64,000 bases of DNA from Corynebacterium sp. ACRQK (GTDB taxonomy: Bacteria > Actinomycetota > Actinomycetes > Mycobacteriales > Mycobacteriaceae). The stretch is from contig NZ_JAKRMU010000002.1 of NCBI RefSeq assembly GCF_022345965.1, positions 124,001 through 188,000 of the forward strand. Reading direction: 5' to 3'. The notes under the pieces were generated by a model. The model was not told the DNA's origin and did no database searches. It worked only from the letters and a program-made list of their open reading frames with translations. Of this stretch, positions 36,478-45,094 are shown piece by piece. A program made the position numbers and the translations under genes. Position 1 is the stretch's first letter. Each line of letters begins with the position of its first letter.

Positions 36478-36519
36478 GCTCCCTGCATAACCTTGCCGTT
36501 GGTTGTCCGGCAGCGCCGC

Positions 36520-36525
36520 TAAAGT
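36520..36525 (+). promoter_or_regulatory. -10 element of rmlC, leaderless
   Basis: TAAAGT ends 7 bases before ATG 36533, so rmlCA has its own promoter, independent of the siderophore operon. Confidence 0.5.
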
Positions 36526-36532
36526 AGAAACT

Positions 36533-37228
36533 ATGAGTGAAACCACCCCGCGCATCGACGAGCTACTGGCAACCGCTGAACCGGGCAGCATTGTGGATCT
36601 CCCCATCCCCGGCGCCTGGGCTTATGTGCCCAGGGTGCATGGCGACGAGCGCGGTAGTTTCCACGAAAACTTCAAGGCGGAGGCTTTCGGCGAGAAGCTG
36701 GGGTACCCCTTCGAGGTGGCCCAGGGGAACCTCTCGCGTTCCTCCTGCAACGTCGTGCGGGGCATCCACCTGGCGGACGTGCCGCCGGGGCAGGCGAAGT
36801 TCGTCAGCTGCCTATCCGGTGCCATCACGGACGTGCTGGTGGATGTGCGCGTGGGCTCGCCGATGTTTGGCCAACACATCACCGTGGAACTATCGGCGGA
36901 GAATAATTTCAGCGTCTACGTACCCTTGGGCGTGGGCCACGGATTCCGCGCACACACCGACCAGACGACCGTGAACTACCTGGTTACCGAGGCATACAAC
37001 CCGGAGAGGGAATACGGTATCGACCCGTTTGATGCGGAACTGGCTGTAGTCTGGGGCGTCACTAAGGAACAAGCCGTACTATCGAACAAGGATGATTCGG
37101 CGCCGAGCTTGAGCGAGGTGCGCGACCGCCTGCCCGAATACCGCGAGGTGCGGGCATGGGAGGCACAGCTACGCGCCGACTGGGCCGAGGCGCTGCAGGC
37201 CGCCGACGAGTGGGAGCAAGCCGACTGA
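36533..37228 (+). CDS. rmlC: dTDP-4-dehydrorhamnose 3,5-epimerase
   Basis: A 231-residue cupin-fold epimerase. Motifs: [36 protein letters not shown] with the catalytic His, and [23 protein letters not shown] with conserved metal-free cupin residues. ATG 36533 is chosen from the -10 spacing; an upstream in-frame TTG (36503) is unlikely. It overlaps rmlA by 1 base. The acid-rich tail is longer than in E. coli RmlC. Confidence 0.92.
   Translation: MSETTPRIDELLATAEPGSIVDLPIPGAWAYVPRVHGDERGSFHENFKAEAFGEKLGYPFEVAQGNLSRSSCNVVRGIHLADVPPGQAKFVSCLSGAITDVLVDVRVGSPMFGQHITVELSAENNFSVYVPLGVGHGFRAHTDQTTVNYLVTEAYNPEREYGIDPFDAELAVVWGVTKEQAVLSNKDDSAPSLSEVRDRLPEYREVRAWEAQLRADWAEALQAADEWEQAD
37053..37073 (+). 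repeat. dispersed motif copy 11 (in rmlC)
   Basis: GGGGCGTCACTAAGGAACAA, same CACTAA extension as copy 3. Confidence 0.5.
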
Positions 37229-38103
37229 TGAAGGGCATCATTTTGGCCGGGGGAACCGGCTCGCGGCTGTGGCCGATTACGCAGGGCATTTCCAAGCAAC
37301 TGGTGCCCGTGTACGACAAGCCGATGATCTACTACCCGCTGACGACTCTGATGCTGGCGGGCATCCGCGACATCCTGGTGATCACCACGGGTGCGGACGC
37401 GCAACAGTTCCGCGGGCTGCTGGGCGACGGCTCGCAGTTCGGCGTGCAGATCAGCTACGCGGTGCAGGACCAGCCGAATGGCCTGGCGGAGGCCTTCATC
37501 GTGGGCGAGGACTTCATCGGCGACGACGCGGTGGCTCTGGTGTTGGGCGACAACATCTTCTACGGCACGGGGCTGGGCACCCAGCTACGGCGCTTCCACA
37601 ACCCCGACGGCGGGGCGATCTTCGCCTACTGGGTAGCCGAACCCGAGGCATACGGAGTGGTGGAGTTCGACCGCGAAGGTACTGCCCTGAGCTTGGCGGA
37701 AAAGCCCGCAGAGCCGAAGTCCAACTATGCGGTTCCCGGACTGTACTTTTACTCCAACGACGTGGTGCGGATCGCCAAGTCGCTGGAACCCAGCGAGCGC
37801 GGCGAGCTGGAGATCACGGACATCAACCGCCGCTACCTGGCGGAGGGGCGCCTGCACGTAGAGGTGCTGCCGCGCGGTACCGCCTGGCTGGACACGGGAA
37901 CGGTGGACGACCTGGCCGCTGCCGGGGATTTCGTCCGCGCCGTCGAGCAGCGGCAGGGCCTGAAGATCAGCTGCCCGGAGGAAGTCGCGTGGCGCCTGGG
38001 CTACATTGACGATGCGGAGCTGGGGGAGTCCGCACGCAAGCTGGGCAAGAGCGCCTACGGGCAGTACCTCAGCGGGCTGCTGAAGCGTGGGAAAGAGCGG
38101 TAG
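37228..38103 (+). CDS. rmlA: glucose-1-phosphate thymidylyltransferase
   Basis: First step of dTDP-rhamnose synthesis. The nucleotide loop [20 protein letters not shown] begins at residue 8, [11 protein letters not shown] lies near 110 and [18 protein letters not shown] near 155. Starting at ATG 37228, which overlaps the rmlC stop, gives 291 residues, exactly the family size. An upstream in-frame start at 37156 lies wholly inside rmlC and is rejected. Confidence 0.94.
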   Translation: MKGIILAGGTGSRLWPITQGISKQLVPVYDKPMIYYPLTTLMLAGIRDILVITTGADAQQFRGLLGDGSQFGVQISYAVQDQPNGLAEAFIVGEDFIGDDAVALVLGDNIFYGTGLGTQLRRFHNPDGGAIFAYWVAEPEAYGVVEFDREGTALSLAEKPAEPKSNYAVPGLYFYSNDVVRIAKSLEPSERGELEITDINRRYLAEGRLHVEVLPRGTAWLDTGTVDDLAAAGDFVRAVEQRQGLKISCPEEVAWRLGYIDDAELGESARKLGKSAYGQYLSGLLKRGKER

Positions 38104-38107
38104 ACAA

Positions 38108-39169
38108 GTGGCTATTTCGATCGAGAGCATCCCGGAGATGGTGGCGCGCACCTGGCGCGATCTGGAATGGACGGGTCAGCGCGTGCCGAAGCAGGGCATC
38201 GACCACGCAGTGGTGATTCTGGACGGACTGCGCTCAAAGGAATTTGAACTCAACGACATGCTTCCCGAGTCCGTCGTGGTGCGCGTGCCCTTCGAGAAGG
38301 AATACCGGGAACAGGCGATGCTGGAATCCTCGCTGATCGCGCAGCTCTTCCGCCGCACCAAGGTGCGGGTGCCGGGGACGGTGCGGCAGGCCTACGCGCG
38401 GGGGACATTCAACACCGCCGAGCCCGTGATGTTGACCATGCAGACCGAGCTGCTGGGCGAACCGCTGACCGCCGAGCTCTGGAAAAAGCTGTCTACCAGC
38501 CAACGCGCGTGGGTGGCCGAGCAACTGGGCAGCCTGCTGGCCACGATGCACGCCTTCGACCCGGACGTGCTGCCGATGAGCCGCGTGGATTCCTGGTGGA
38601 CCGACGGAGAGGCGACCAGCGAGTTGAATAACGCCCCGCGCACCCTGCCGGGCAAGTTGAAGCTGATGAAGTCCCGCACGGAAACGATTCTGGCCACGCA
38701 CCTGAGCGCTGAAGAGGCGGAGTTCGTGGAGCGCGTGTTTGCGCAGGTGGACGAGTTGCTTTCCCGGCCGGAGCAGCAGCGCGCCCTGACCCACGGGGAG
38801 CTGCACGAGGATCACATGTTGTGGAACGCCGAGGGCGGCGTGGGCGTGATCGACTTTTCCGACATGACCGTTGGCGACCCCGCCTTGGATTATGCACACT
38901 TCGCGGGCATCGCACCGGAGCTGCCGAAAATGGTTTACGAACAGGCGATTATCCAGCACGAGCAGCGCCGCCAAGCCCCCGTTGTACCGGGAGTTCCGCA
39001 GCCGATGCCGGGTCCGCTGTACCGCGCGCCGGATGGTGGACGGACCTCCGAGAGCGCCGAGGATACGGGTGTGCTGCGCCGCGCGGAGGTCTACAAGGAC
39101 TGGGACAACATCTTCCTACTGATCGACCACTACCGCACGGGCCGTTCGCCGCGCGTGGAGCTGCTCTAG
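38108..39169 (+). CDS. aminoglycoside/choline phosphotransferase-family protein
   Basis: A 353-residue APH-fold kinase-like protein. The catalytic loop is THGELHEDHMLWN (~226-238) with Asp/His in the expected Brenner-type position, and the metal-binding Asp is in VGVIDFSDMTVGDPALDYAHFAG (~250). It starts at GTG 38108, 4 bases after rmlA. The family phosphorylates small molecules (antibiotics, choline, sugars); the rml neighbours hint at sugar metabolism, but substrate is unknown. A Pro/Arg-rich insertion near 290-330 is unusual. Confidence 0.75.
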   Translation: MAISIESIPEMVARTWRDLEWTGQRVPKQGIDHAVVILDGLRSKEFELNDMLPESVVVRVPFEKEYREQAMLESSLIAQLFRRTKVRVPGTVRQAYARGTFNTAEPVMLTMQTELLGEPLTAELWKKLSTSQRAWVAEQLGSLLATMHAFDPDVLPMSRVDSWWTDGEATSELNNAPRTLPGKLKLMKSRTETILATHLSAEEAEFVERVFAQVDELLSRPEQQRALTHGELHEDHMLWNAEGGVGVIDFSDMTVGDPALDYAHFAGIAPELPKMVYEQAIIQHEQRRQAPVVPGVPQPMPGPLYRAPDGGRTSESAEDTGVLRRAEVYKDWDNIFLLIDHYRTGRSPRVELL

Positions 39170-39559
39170 CTACTCTCCGTCTTTCGGAGCGTCCGAGCCG
39201 TCCGCGTTCTCTGGGCCATTCGGCCTCTGCTCGTCGCGGGTGTTCTCGCTACGCTTTTCGCCGCGCGCCTCGCGTTGCTGCTGCTCGCGGAGCTCCTGGC
39301 GGCGCTTCCGCTCGGCGTCTTCCGCGTCCTTGGCCTCCTGCGCACGCCGCTTCTTGAAGCGCTCTTTTTCGATGTTCCACAGGAAGTCCGGGTCGTCGTC
39401 CGGCCCCTTGTGGCTAAGCCCTTCTTGTTTATTATTGACGCCCCTGCGCCTCAACGGCGACCCATTCCCCCAGGTCTGTGGACCGAATGCCTTCCACAGC
39501 AGCACGATGGTGACGATGATCAAGATGAGCAAAACAAGGCGACCCATGGCCTCCAGCAT
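39170..39559 (-). CDS. small membrane protein with charged tail
   Basis: A 129-residue protein: one N-terminal membrane helix (LVLLILIIVTIVLLW), then a strongly charged region rich in Arg, Glu and Gln, likely a coiled coil (~70-110). No family recognised. Its stop abuts that of the phosphotransferase gene on the other strand (positions 39169/39170). A copy of the dispersed GGGCGTC motif encodes its RGVNNKQ stretch. The start could also be ATG 39547. Confidence 0.6.
   Translation of the reverse strand: MLEAMGRLVLLILIIVTIVLLWKAFGPQTWGNGSPLRRRGVNNKQEGLSHKGPDDDPDFLWNIEKERFKKRRAQEAKDAEDAERKRRQELREQQQREARGEKRSENTRDEQRPNGPENADGSDAPKDGE
39424..39445 (-). repeat. dispersed motif copy 12 (in 129-residue protein)
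   Basis: AGGGGCGTCAATAATAAACA, coding for RGVNNKQ. Confidence 0.65.
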
Positions 39560-39631
39560 AGAGGATTCACCCGCGCTAACTTCCAGCCGGTGATTACCGG
39601 TTATCCAGGGGGTGAACGTAGTGTTGGGGGC

Positions 39632-39997
39632 GTGGCTAAAGATGATGTGAAGGCAAAGGACACGGCGGGAGACAAGGGCTCTGCGGGCTCTAAGGGCTCG
39701 TCGGTCGACAAGGGCAAGGCTGTACGCGATATTGCGCTCTACGGCTTCTTACGCCTGGTTTTGTTCCTGGTGCTGACGTTCGTCATCCACATGGTCGTGG
39801 TGTTGTTGGGAATGGCGAACTACTTCCCGCTGCTGATCAGCATGACGTTGGCGCTGATCCTGGCTCTGCCGCTGTCGATGTTCATGTTCAAGGGCCTGCG
39901 GCTGCGGGTGACCCGGCAGGTGGCGGCGTGGGATGCCGATAGGCAGGCCCACAAGCAGGAGCTGCGTAACCAATTGCGCGAGCGCCTGGACGACTAA
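39632..39997 (+). CDS. DUF4229-type membrane protein
   Basis: A ~121-residue protein starting at GTG 39632. A Lys/Ser-rich head of ~30 residues precedes two membrane helices (YGFLRLVLFLVLTFVIHMVVVLL and LISMTLALILALPLSMFMF) and an Arg-rich amphipathic tail. This arrangement is typical of the DUF4229 proteins found next to menA in Corynebacteriales. A longer open frame from 39275 runs antisense through the previous gene and is rejected. Function unknown. Confidence 0.65.
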   Translation: MAKDDVKAKDTAGDKGSAGSKGSSVDKGKAVRDIALYGFLRLVLFLVLTFVIHMVVVLLGMANYFPLLISMTLALILALPLSMFMFKGLRLRVTRQVAAWDADRQAHKQELRNQLRERLDD

Positions 39998-40075
39998 GAC
40001 GATTAAACTCACTGCCATGTATGGCAGACCCCAAGACGTTGTGGTGTGGGTAAACCCGCGAAAGGGCTGCTCAGG

Positions 40076-40972
40076 CTAGGCCAGCAGGGCGGCGGCAAAC
40101 TCCAGCACCGACCACAACAGCATTCCGCGGCCGAGCATGCCCAGCACGGGGATCAGCGCCCTGCCCTGCGCGCCGCCGGTCACCGGGCGGGCTGCCACCA
40201 CGAACAGCGGAACCGCTAGCAGGGCGATAAGCCCCCACCAGTGGTCGATGCTGATGCCGATGGTGACGATCACGGCCAGGGAAACCAGCCCCACCCACAG
40301 GCGGCGGGTGTTCGCGTCCCCCAGGCGAACGGCCAGGGTGATCTTGCCGGTGGCGGCGTCAGTAGGAATGTCCCGCAGGTTGTTGGCTAGGTTCACGGCG
40401 CTGGAGAGGCTGCCGACGGCGACGGCCAGCAGCAGGCCGCGCCAGCTCACGCTGCCGGTTTGGGTGAATTCCGTTCCCAGCACCGCGACCAGGCCGAAGA
40501 ACACGAACACCGCGACCTCCCCCAGCCCTCGGTAGCCGTAGGGGTTCTTGCCGCCGGTGTAGAACCATGCGCCGGCGATGCAGGCCGCGCCGACGAGGAC
40601 CAGCCACCAGGCGCTCAGCAGGCTCAGCACTATGCCGGCGATCGCTCCCACGCCGAACGAGGCGAACGCCGCGTACTTAACCTTCTTCGGCTCCACGAGC
40701 CCACTGCCGGTCAGGCGCAGCGGGCCGGAGCGGTCGTCGTCCGTCCCCTTGATGCCATCTGAGTAGTCGTTGGCGTAGTTCACACCGACAATCATGGCCA
40801 GGGCTACAATCCCGGCCAGTACGGCTCGAAGTGGGTTCGCCCCGCCCGCCAGGGTGGCCGCCGCGGTGCCAGCCAGCACCGGGGCAACGGCGTTTGCCCA
40901 GGTGTGCGGGCGTGCTCCCTCCAGCCACTGGGCCGGGGTCGCGCCGGGGTACTGCCTGGGTGTGGAAGTCAT
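40076..40972 (-). CDS. menA: 1,4-dihydroxy-2-naphthoate polyprenyltransferase
   Basis: UbiA-family membrane prenyltransferase of 298 residues. The Asp-rich motif VNYANDYSDGIKGTDDDR (~85-102) binds the prenyl diphosphate, with the second motif region NNLRDIPTDAATGK (~195). About eight helices. It joins the polyprenyl chain to DHNA, giving demethylmenaquinone, which MenG methylates. Confidence 0.94.
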   Translation of the reverse strand: MTSTPRQYPGATPAQWLEGARPHTWANAVAPVLAGTAAATLAGGANPLRAVLAGIVALAMIVGVNYANDYSDGIKGTDDDRSGPLRLTGSGLVEPKKVKYAAFASFGVGAIAGIVLSLLSAWWLVLVGAACIAGAWFYTGGKNPYGYRGLGEVAVFVFFGLVAVLGTEFTQTGSVSWRGLLLAVAVGSLSSAVNLANNLRDIPTDAATGKITLAVRLGDANTRRLWVGLVSLAVIVTIGISIDHWWGLIALLAVPLFVVAARPVTGGAQGRALIPVLGMLGRGMLLWSVLEFAAALLA

Positions 40973-41103
40973 GGTCCGCCTTTCTTGGGGCTCGCACTGG
41001 GGGCGGAACGCCCGTGTGTGGGGCGCCGCAAACTTCTTCAGTCTAGTCCTTAGGTGCTGAAGCCCAAGTCTGTAGGTGCCGGGGCGCGCAAGTGCCCGAG
41101 CGT

Positions 41104-42438
41104 TTACGAGTGCGGCTGCCCGTAGAGCTCGTTCAGCATCGCGGCGGCTTGCTGCCGGTCAGTCTTTCCTGGCCCGGTGGTCGGCATCTCGGGGATTGCC
41201 CAGGCGCGCCGGGGCAGAAGGCCTGGCCCCGCCTGCCCGCGCATTGCCTCGCGCACCAGGTCGGTCACTTCGCGAGGGTGCTCGGCCATTTCCTTACTTA
41301 CCTCGCGCAGCACCACCAGCGCCCCGATCGACTCGCCGAACTCCGCGTACTTGGGATCCTCCACACCTGCCGCAAATGCCGCCTCGGCGCCTGGAACCTG
41401 CTGGCAGATGGCCTTTTCCACCTCCTCCGGAAGCACCTTGTAGCCGCCGGTGTTGATGGCCCCGTCGGCGCGCCCGAAAATCCGCAGCGTGCCGCCCGAC
41501 TCTTCGCCGCCGCCTTCTAGAACGCCGCCGTCCACAACTCCGATGTCGGAAGTCACGAACTCACCTGCCACCGGAAACGCCTCCGCCGAATCGACGTTGC
41601 GATACCCGTCCGCCACCATTGGCCCGCTGATCCGCACGCGCCCGGCCCCGCGCTCGTCCGCGCCGTCGATCCGCACTCGCGCGCCCGGCAGGGGTTGGCC
41701 GTTGTACACCATCCCGCCCGCCGTCTCGCTGGAGCCGTAGGTCAGCGCGATCTGTGCTCCTTCCTCGGCCATCTTTTTTATGACGCCCTCACGCGCCGCT
41801 GCGCCACCCACCAGCACGCAGGCGTAGCGTTTCAGTGCGTTAACGGCGGCGGGGTCTTCAGCGATTCTTTCTAGCTGCGCGGGTACGAGGGAGGTGTAGA
41901 GGTCCACGCCCGGGTAGGTTTCCGCCAATGCTTCTGTGTCTGCGATGAAGCCGGTTGCAGTGAAGCGCGCGCCGGCGTGCGGGCGCTGAGCTTGCAGGTG
42001 CGCGGCGGCCAGGGGAGTGTAGCCCGCCCGCAGACTGCGTAGCATCACTTGCAGTCCTGCGATGTGATGGGCCGGAAGTGTGAGCAGCCACGCCCCCGGC
42101 TGCGCTTGATAATGGCGCTCAATGAAGGAGGCTGTGGCGTCCGCACTAGTGGCGAGCTGCTGCGACCCGAGCACCGCACCCTTCGGTGTTCCTGTGGAAC
42201 CAGAGGTGCAGGCGATGAGTGTGCCGGGCGCCACCAGGTCTTTCTCCAAAAAACTCCCCGCGCGCATGCGTTCTGGCAGGTCGGGGCAAGTTTGTTCCCA
42301 ATCTACGGGGAGGGGAAGGATGGAGGTTTCCCCCGCGAGCAGCCGCTCTAGAGCCTCCAGGGAGGCGGCGAAAAGCTCGGGCGAGGCCGCGCTGATGACG
42401 GTCGGTTGAAGGGGGACGAGGGAGGAGTTTCCGGTCAT
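41104..42438 (-). CDS. menE: o-succinylbenzoate-CoA ligase
   Basis: ANL-superfamily ligase of 444 residues, shorter than FadD as expected for MenE. The ATP loop is CTSGSTGTPKGAVLG (~80-94), LTYGSSETAGGMVYNG (~230) binds adenine, and RADGAINTGGYKVLPEEVE (~330) is the hinge. ATG 42438 is chosen because TAGATT on this strand (42446-42451) ends 7 bases before it, a leaderless-type promoter; the longer frame begins with a TTG inside that promoter. It activates o-succinylbenzoate for MenB. Confidence 0.9.
   Translation of the reverse strand: MTGNSSLVPLQPTVISAASPELFAASLEALERLLAGETSILPLPVDWEQTCPDLPERMRAGSFLEKDLVAPGTLIACTSGSTGTPKGAVLGSQQLATSADATASFIERHYQAQPGAWLLTLPAHHIAGLQVMLRSLRAGYTPLAAAHLQAQRPHAGARFTATGFIADTEALAETYPGVDLYTSLVPAQLERIAEDPAAVNALKRYACVLVGGAAAREGVIKKMAEEGAQIALTYGSSETAGGMVYNGQPLPGARVRIDGADERGAGRVRISGPMVADGYRNVDSAEAFPVAGEFVTSDIGVVDGGVLEGGGEESGGTLRIFGRADGAINTGGYKVLPEEVEKAICQQVPGAEAAFAAGVEDPKYAEFGESIGALVVLREVSKEMAEHPREVTDLVREAMRGQAGPGLLPRRAWAIPEMPTTGPGKTDRQQAAAMLNELYGQPHS
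41771..41790 (-). repeat. dispersed motif copy 13 (in menE)
   Basis: GAGGGCGTCATAAAAAAGAT, coding for EGVIKKM. Confidence 0.65.
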
Positions 42439-42445
42439 GCTGACC

Positions 42446-42451
42446 AATCTA
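42446..42451 (-). promoter_or_regulatory. -10 element of menE, leaderless
   Basis: TAGATT on the minus strand ends 7 bases before the menE ATG. Confidence 0.5.
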
Positions 42452-42510
42452 CAATCCGCCCCGGACAGTCTGATCCGGTCATCTCCGGTTCGGGTAGCGA
42501 GAGTCAGAGG

Positions 42511-42876
42511 CTAGCTGGCCTCTAGGCCAAACTCCTGGACTCGTTTCACGGTGGATTCCAGCTCCGCCGGGCCGGGAAGACGCTTGTGTACGGCGAGGAA
42601 GCTGGCCTGCACATCCTGGCGGGTGGCGGGAGTCTTTCCGGTGTCGATGAGGTAGGCGATGATATCGAGGTAAGAGGGGCTGCGGGTATCCAAAGCGTTC
42701 AAGAAGGGGGTAGGGAGGTCACGGTTGGCTTCGAGGTAGATGCGGTACTCCTCGGGGAGGGGGAACGCATCGGCGACATCGGGGGCATCGGTCGCATCGA
42801 GGGGTGCCGGATCAGGTGCCTCGGTGGTGTCGGTAGCCCAGAGCTTTGCTCGGAGCTGACTAAATGGGTTGAACAT
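42511..42876 (-). CDS. hypothetical protein
   Basis: A 121-residue soluble protein with no family I recognise. The first ~40 residues are Asp/Ala/Pro-rich; the rest is predicted helical (EEYRIYLEANRDLPTPFLN, DVQASFLAVHKRLPGPAEL). Its place between menE and a DoxX gene matches that of Rv0543c in M. tuberculosis, but I cannot see clear similarity. The gap upstream (42877-43090) is AT-rich and holds a palindrome and the doxX terminator. Confidence 0.5.
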   Translation of the reverse strand: MFNPFSQLRAKLWATDTTEAPDPAPLDATDAPDVADAFPLPEEYRIYLEANRDLPTPFLNALDTRSPSYLDIIAYLIDTGKTPATRQDVQASFLAVHKRLPGPAELESTVKRVQEFGLEAS

Positions 42877-42934
42877 GATGCGCTCTCTCCTTCCTCAAAA
42901 TCCGTGGGTTTTCAACATTAAAACATAGGGTAGT

Positions 42935-42946
42935 CAACAATTGTTG
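42935..42946. promoter_or_regulatory. 12-bp perfect palindrome, candidate operator
   Basis: CAACAATTGTTG lies 59 bases before the 42876 start. On the minus strand its right half runs into TTGACT, a possible -35, so a bound protein would block transcription. Confidence 0.4.
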
Positions 42947-43001
42947 GAAAATGCAAGCATTTTTTCTACCCACCTTATTTGGGTTTAGAGAACTCAAAAA
43001 C

Positions 43002-43040
43002 AAAACCCCGCAGGGGAGGGTTTCTGCCCTCCTGCGGGGT
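43002..43040 (-). terminator. terminator of the doxX gene
   Basis: On the minus strand ACCCCGCAGG and CCTGCGGGGT form a 10-bp stem with an inner GAGGG/CCCTC pairing, followed by TTTTGTTTTTGAG. Confidence 0.88.
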
Positions 43041-43090
43041 AGTTGTGCTGCTCAGTCGCTCAGTTTTAGAGCCCGGGTAACCTGTGGCTT

Positions 43091-44020
43091 TTAGTCGCCA
43101 CCGCCACCATCTCCGCCGCCGTCTCCACCACTGGAGCCGCTGTCCGAGCCGGAATCTGAACCGGAGCTGGAGAAGCCGCCAAAGCTGTTGTTGGAGGGGC
43201 CACTGCTCTGGTTACTGTTCCACTGGGTAGTAGGAGCATCAGCGTCGCTGCCGTTCGTCATGCCCGCCGCACCGGCGCCACCGGCAACGCCAGCGCCGCC
43301 AGTACTGCCAGCGCTGTCCGTGCCACCGATGGTGTAGCCAGCGTAGCCGTCGTTTCCTCGATTGTTCCAGGGCGTATTGTTCTGGGGCTTATTGTTCTGA
43401 GGATTATTTCCCTGGTTGTTGCCCCAGAAGTTGGAACCCTGATAATTGGAGCTCTGGAAGTTAGAGCCCTGGTTGGCGGACCCATAGCTGCCGTACGGGC
43501 TCTGCCCAGCATTCGGAGCTGCGTTCGGGGCTCCAGCCGCTCCGGCAGGCGCGGCTGCGGGAGCATAACTACCGTTGGCTTCTTGCGCCGCCTTTTCCTC
43601 ACGTTCCTTGCGGGCACGTACGGGCGTCATAAAAAGATAGTCCAAGCTAAAGCGACCCGAGCCGACCGCCGCCAGGGCGAGGCCCGCCGCCCCCAGAACC
43701 CCGACGAGCTCCCAGCCGCCATCGGCAACGAAGACACCCTTGCCCCAGTGCGCGAAGCCAAAAGCGAAGGCCATCTGGATAAACAGCAGCGGGCCGACAA
43801 CCCGGACAAGCAGGCCGAGAATCAGCAGCACGCCCGCGGCGAGCTCAAAGTAGGTGGCGATCTGCGCGGAAGCGTTCGGCCACGGCACGCTCATGGACTC
43901 GAAGGATTGTGCCGTGCCGTCGATAGTCCAAGAATCGTACTTTTGCCAACCGTGGGCGATCAACACGATGCCCACGAGGACGCGGGAAATCGTGATGCAA
44001 ACATCTTTAAAAATATTCAT
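43091..44020 (-). CDS. DoxX-family membrane protein with Gly/Asn-rich tail
   Basis: A 309-residue protein. Residues 1-135 form a DoxX four-helix membrane domain (RVLVGIVLIAHGWQKY, YFELAAGVLLILGLLVRVVG, FGFAHWGKGVFVADGGWELV). Residues ~150-309 are low complexity: Ala/Gly/Pro, then Asn/Gln repeats such as NNQGNNPQNNKPQNN, then Ser/Asp/Gly, ending in a Gly/Asp run. DoxX in mycobacteria is linked with redox homeostasis. The long disordered tail is not part of the family core and may lie outside the cell or in the cytoplasm. Confidence 0.78.
   Translation of the reverse strand: MNIFKDVCITISRVLVGIVLIAHGWQKYDSWTIDGTAQSFESMSVPWPNASAQIATYFELAAGVLLILGLLVRVVGPLLFIQMAFAFGFAHWGKGVFVADGGWELVGVLGAAGLALAAVGSGRFSLDYLFMTPVRARKEREEKAAQEANGSYAPAAAPAGAAGAPNAAPNAGQSPYGSYGSANQGSNFQSSNYQGSNFWGNNQGNNPQNNKPQNNTPWNNRGNDGYAGYTIGGTDSAGSTGGAGVAGGAGAAGMTNGSDADAPTTQWNSNQSSGPSNNSFGGFSSSGSDSGSDSGSSGGDGGGDGGGGD
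43621..43640 (+). repeat. dispersed motif copy 14 (in doxX gene)
   Basis: CGGGCGTCATAAAAAGATAG, antisense to the gene. Confidence 0.65.
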
Positions 44021-44101
44021 GTCGCTAACGCTACCAACTTAGAGGGGGCATGGCCGGGCTTGTGGCAGGTCAATCTGCTACAGATAGAGGCCAGAGCCAC
44101 C

Positions 44102-45043
44102 ATGAATCATTCCGAACCCCAGACCCTGATCGTGAGCGACTCGCAGGCGGATCGCCGCCTGGATAAGTACATCCGCTCGCAGGTCAAGGGCGTACCCGCC
44201 ACGGTGCTGTTCCGCCTGATGCGCACCAAGCAGATCACCGTCAACGGCGCCAAGTGCAAACCCGACCAGCGCACCGTTGCCGGCGACAAGGTTCGCTTGC
44301 CCGCCCTGGAAGTCGCCGCGGAGAAACCGACGCCAACGGGGGATCGCAAGGCGGCGGAACAATTGGCCCGCAGGCTGTCCCGGCATATCGTTTTTGAGGA
44401 CAGTGATCTGCTCGTGGTGAATAAGCCTGCCAACATCGCCGTGCACGTCGGCAGTGGGGTCAAGGCTGGGGTGATCGAGGCGCTGCGCGTGCTACGGCCG
44501 AAGGAAAAGGAAATAGAGCTGGCACACCGGCTTGATAAGGAAACCTCCGGGTTGCTGATAGTGGCCAAGAACTCGAAGATGCTGCGGCATCTTCAGGGGC
44601 TCCTGCGTACCGGCGGGGAGGACATCCAGCGCTACTACCTGGCGGTGGTTGCCGGTGAGATGAAAAGGGGCGGCAGGCAGCCGCGACGGATAGATGTGCC
44701 ACTGCGCAAAACCGGGGCAGCCACGGTGGTGGACCGCCGCGCCGGGCAACGGGCGGAAACGAAGGTGTGGGTGAAGAAACCGTGGGGAACTGCGGGTACC
44801 CTCGTGGAGACACAGCTGCTGACAGGCCGGAAGCACCAGATCCGCGTGCACCTGCAGCACCTGGGCCATCCGATCATCGGGGACTCTCGCTACGGGAACC
44901 CCGACGCTAACCGGGCGGCCGCGGAAAAGGGGGTGCGGATGCTGATGCTGCACGCCTGCAGGCTGGTGGTGCCGCTGCCGGATGGCGAGGTGCTGGACGT
45001 GCACGCCCCGATGCCCCCGGCGTGGAACAAGCTGCGCGGCTAA
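44102..45043 (+). CDS. RluA-family pseudouridine synthase
   Basis: A 313-residue enzyme. An S4-like RNA-binding part (~1-80: RRLDKYIRSQVKGVPATVLFRLMRTKQITVNG) precedes the catalytic domain with HRLDKETSGLLIVAK (catalytic Asp near residue 144) and LLTGRKHQIRVHLQHLGHPIIGDSRYG. RluC/RluD group, modifying 23S rRNA; the exact site is not clear. ATG 44102 gives the normal N-terminus. A longer open frame from 43583 is antisense to the doxX gene and is rejected. Confidence 0.88.
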   Translation: MNHSEPQTLIVSDSQADRRLDKYIRSQVKGVPATVLFRLMRTKQITVNGAKCKPDQRTVAGDKVRLPALEVAAEKPTPTGDRKAAEQLARRLSRHIVFEDSDLLVVNKPANIAVHVGSGVKAGVIEALRVLRPKEKEIELAHRLDKETSGLLIVAKNSKMLRHLQGLLRTGGEDIQRYYLAVVAGEMKRGGRQPRRIDVPLRKTGAATVVDRRAGQRAETKVWVKKPWGTAGTLVETQLLTGRKHQIRVHLQHLGHPIIGDSRYGNPDANRAAAEKGVRMLMLHACRLVVPLPDGEVLDVHAPMPPAWNKLRG

Positions 45044-45094
45044 GGGCACCACTGAGTGGGTCGGAATGGGCCCGAGCGGGCCTGGTCGGCGGGC

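Noticed and set aside
43583-44101. N-terminal extension of the pseudouridine synthase frame
   Set aside because: The extension is antisense to the doxX gene; the ATG at 44102 gives the normal family N-terminus.
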